Both the position numbers and the translations under genes were made by a program. This document shows positions 4,995-5,584 of a DNA stretch of 5,584 nt, piece after piece. The stretch covers positions 1 through 5,584 of the forward strand of contig DVHA01000019.1 in assembly GCA_018712425.1 (NCBI GenBank), written 5' to 3'. The notes beneath the pieces were generated by a model. It was not told where the DNA came from, searched no databases, and saw nothing but the letters and a program-made list of their open reading frames with translations. This stretch comes from Candidatus Faecivivens stercoravium (GTDB lineage Bacteria > Bacillota > Clostridia > Oscillospirales > Ruminococcaceae). The number at the start of each line of letters is the position of its first letter. Position 1 is the stretch's first letter.

Positions 4995-5016
4995 CCGGGG
5001 GCACAAAAAGCCCCGG
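4995..5016. other. GC-rich hairpin in the divergent intergenic region
   Basis: CCGGGGGC (4995-5002) pairs with GCCCCGG (5010-5016), one bulged G, loop ACAAAAA. On the minus strand it would sit four bases ahead of the radical SAM Shine-Dalgarno site, where it could modulate translation. It overlaps the -35 region of the proposed dpaA promoter. No T-run follows, so it is not a terminator. Confidence 0.4.
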
Positions 5017-5030
5017 TGGCGCATACATTT
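5003..5030 (+). promoter_or_regulatory. Possible mother-cell sporulation (SigK/SigE-like) promoter for dpaA
   Basis: CATACATT (5022-5029) matches the SigE-type -10 consensus CATACAnT and is one base off the SigK-type CATAnnnTA. An AC (5003-5004) lies 17 bp upstream, as in SigK promoters. No SigE-type -35 was found. B. subtilis spoVF is SigK-controlled, so the context agrees, but the -35 evidence is only two bases. Predicted start is near 5036. Confidence 0.42.
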
Positions 5031-5037
5031 AGAGTGA

Positions 5038-5053
5038 GCCGGAGTTTTCCGGC
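5038..5053. other. Perfect 6-bp inverted repeat in the dpaA leader
   Basis: GCCGGA (5038-5043) and TCCGGC (5048-5053) surround GTTT. The hairpin would lie at the very 5' end of a transcript from the proposed promoter, so it may be a stabilising structure or a protein-binding site. Confidence 0.35.
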
Positions 5054-5097
5054 GTGATATTCATTCTTACATTCTTTGAGATAAAGGCGGGTTTACC

Positions 5098-5584
5098 ATG
5101 CGAACGGAACAAAAGGCCGTCCTGCTCGCCGGCGGCGACCGGCGCTCCACCGAACTGGCCCGGCTGCTGGCGGCGCGGCCGGAATTTTTGGTTTTTGCCC
5201 TGGGCCTGGGGGAGGGCCTGCCCCGGCCGGAAGAAGGGTTCCAGGCCGATATCCTGATCCTGCCGGTGCCGGCGACGTCCGACGGCGTTTACCTGAAGGC
5301 CCCGCAGGCGGGGGAAAAACTGCCCATTGAAACGGCCCTCTCCTTTGTAAAGCCCGGCGGAAAGGTTTACGGCGGGCTGACCGGCGCGGGGAAAGGGATC
5401 CCGGCCCTCTGCGCGGAGCGGGGGGCGGATTTCGCCGACTTCCTCGCCGACGGGACTTTCACCCGGCTAAACGCCGAAGCGACGGCGGAGATCATGCTGG
5501 CGCTGCTGATTCTGGACCTGCCGGTCTGCCTGCTGAAGGCGAAGGTTGTCGTTTTGGGCGGCGGCCGGATTGCGAAGGGGCTGG
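5098..5584 (+). CDS. dpaA: Dipicolinate synthase subunit A, 3' truncated by window
   Basis: The frame is open from the ATG at 5098 to the window end (162 residues; the whole protein is usually about 290-300). Subunit A (DpaA, SpoVFA), with the flavoprotein subunit DpaB, oxidises 4-hydroxytetrahydrodipicolinate to dipicolinic acid in the mother cell; the product fills the spore core as a calcium chelate and gives heat resistance. Resemblance to B. subtilis SpoVFA, recognised from memory, includes an N-terminal AVLLAGGDRRSTELARLL (GGD-R signature, residues 7-24), DILILPVPATSDGV (51-64), KVYGGLTG (89-96), LNAEATAEIMLALL (124-137, equivalent to NSIPTVEGTIMLAI) and the start of the nucleotide-binding fold VVVLGGGRIAKGL (150-162). 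Catalytic parts beyond the first glycine loop are outside the window. A moderate Shine-Dalgarno site, AAAGGCGGG (5083-5091), lies six bases upstream. It diverges from the radical SAM gene. Confidence 0.88.
   Translation, partial: MRTEQKAVLLAGGDRRSTELARLLAARPEFLVFALGLGEGLPRPEEGFQADILILPVPATSDGVYLKAPQAGEKLPIETALSFVKPGGKVYGGLTGAGKGIPALCAERGADFADFLADGTFTRLNAEATAEIMLALLILDLPVCLLKAKVVVLGGGRIAKGL

Noticed and set aside
4978..5028. N-terminal extension of the radical SAM protein from the ATG at 5028
   Set aside because: There is no Shine-Dalgarno site there, and a good one lies inside this extension for the ATG at 4977.
4336..5037. Long plus-strand frame opposite the radical SAM gene
   Set aside because: Its composition is typical of an antisense shadow (Gly/Pro/His-rich), and the opposite strand encodes a recognisable radical SAM motif.

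Overview
The window comes from a GC-rich, low-copy chromosomal region of what is most likely a spore-forming Clostridia-type Firmicute (Oscillospiraceae-like is a guess). The reasons are AGGAGG-type ribosome binding sites, sigma-A promoters, U-tract terminators, a clear dipicolinate synthase subunit A (a spore-core metabolite gene), and Firmicutes-type PepT, RpiR and MepA-like MATE proteins. No mobile-element protein, tRNA, rRNA or CRISPR array was found.

Layout. Positions 1-902 (+) hold the 3' part of a peptidase T gene, translationally coupled (ATGA overlap) to a small protein of unknown function. Positions 903-1339 are non-coding. They contain an imperfect inverted-repeat element (about 936-1227) whose right end is an intrinsic terminator, then a sigma-A promoter, a short 5' leader hairpin and a strong Shine-Dalgarno site. 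Positions 1340-2161 (+) encode an RpiR/MurR-family regulator. A bidirectional terminator (2193-2225) separates it from a convergent MATE-family efflux transporter (2231-3538, minus, TTG start).

Positions 3539-4050 are the most unusual part. A consensus sigma-A promoter on the minus strand (TTGACA, 17 bp, TATAAT) overlaps the stop codon of the upstream gene. It reads into three tandem 122-bp units, each of which can fold into a long nested hairpin, then into a strong intrinsic terminator, and only then into the ribosome binding site of the transporter. This looks like a roughly 450-nt structured RNA that is either an attenuated leader or a free small RNA. I could not match it to a known riboswitch or RNA family by eye.

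Positions 4051-4977 (minus) encode a PflX/COG1313-type radical SAM protein. Diverging from it, a dipicolinate synthase subunit A gene (dpaA/spoVFA) starts at 5098 and runs off the window. A sequence resembling a mother-cell sporulation promoter (CATACATT) lies upstream of it.

How the genes work together: the window is not one pathway. It is a set of short, independently controlled units: peptide catabolism, a phosphosugar-type regulator, an exporter under a probable RNA-based control device, a radical SAM enzyme, and spore dipicolinate synthesis. The regulator has no evident sugar-metabolism target inside the window.
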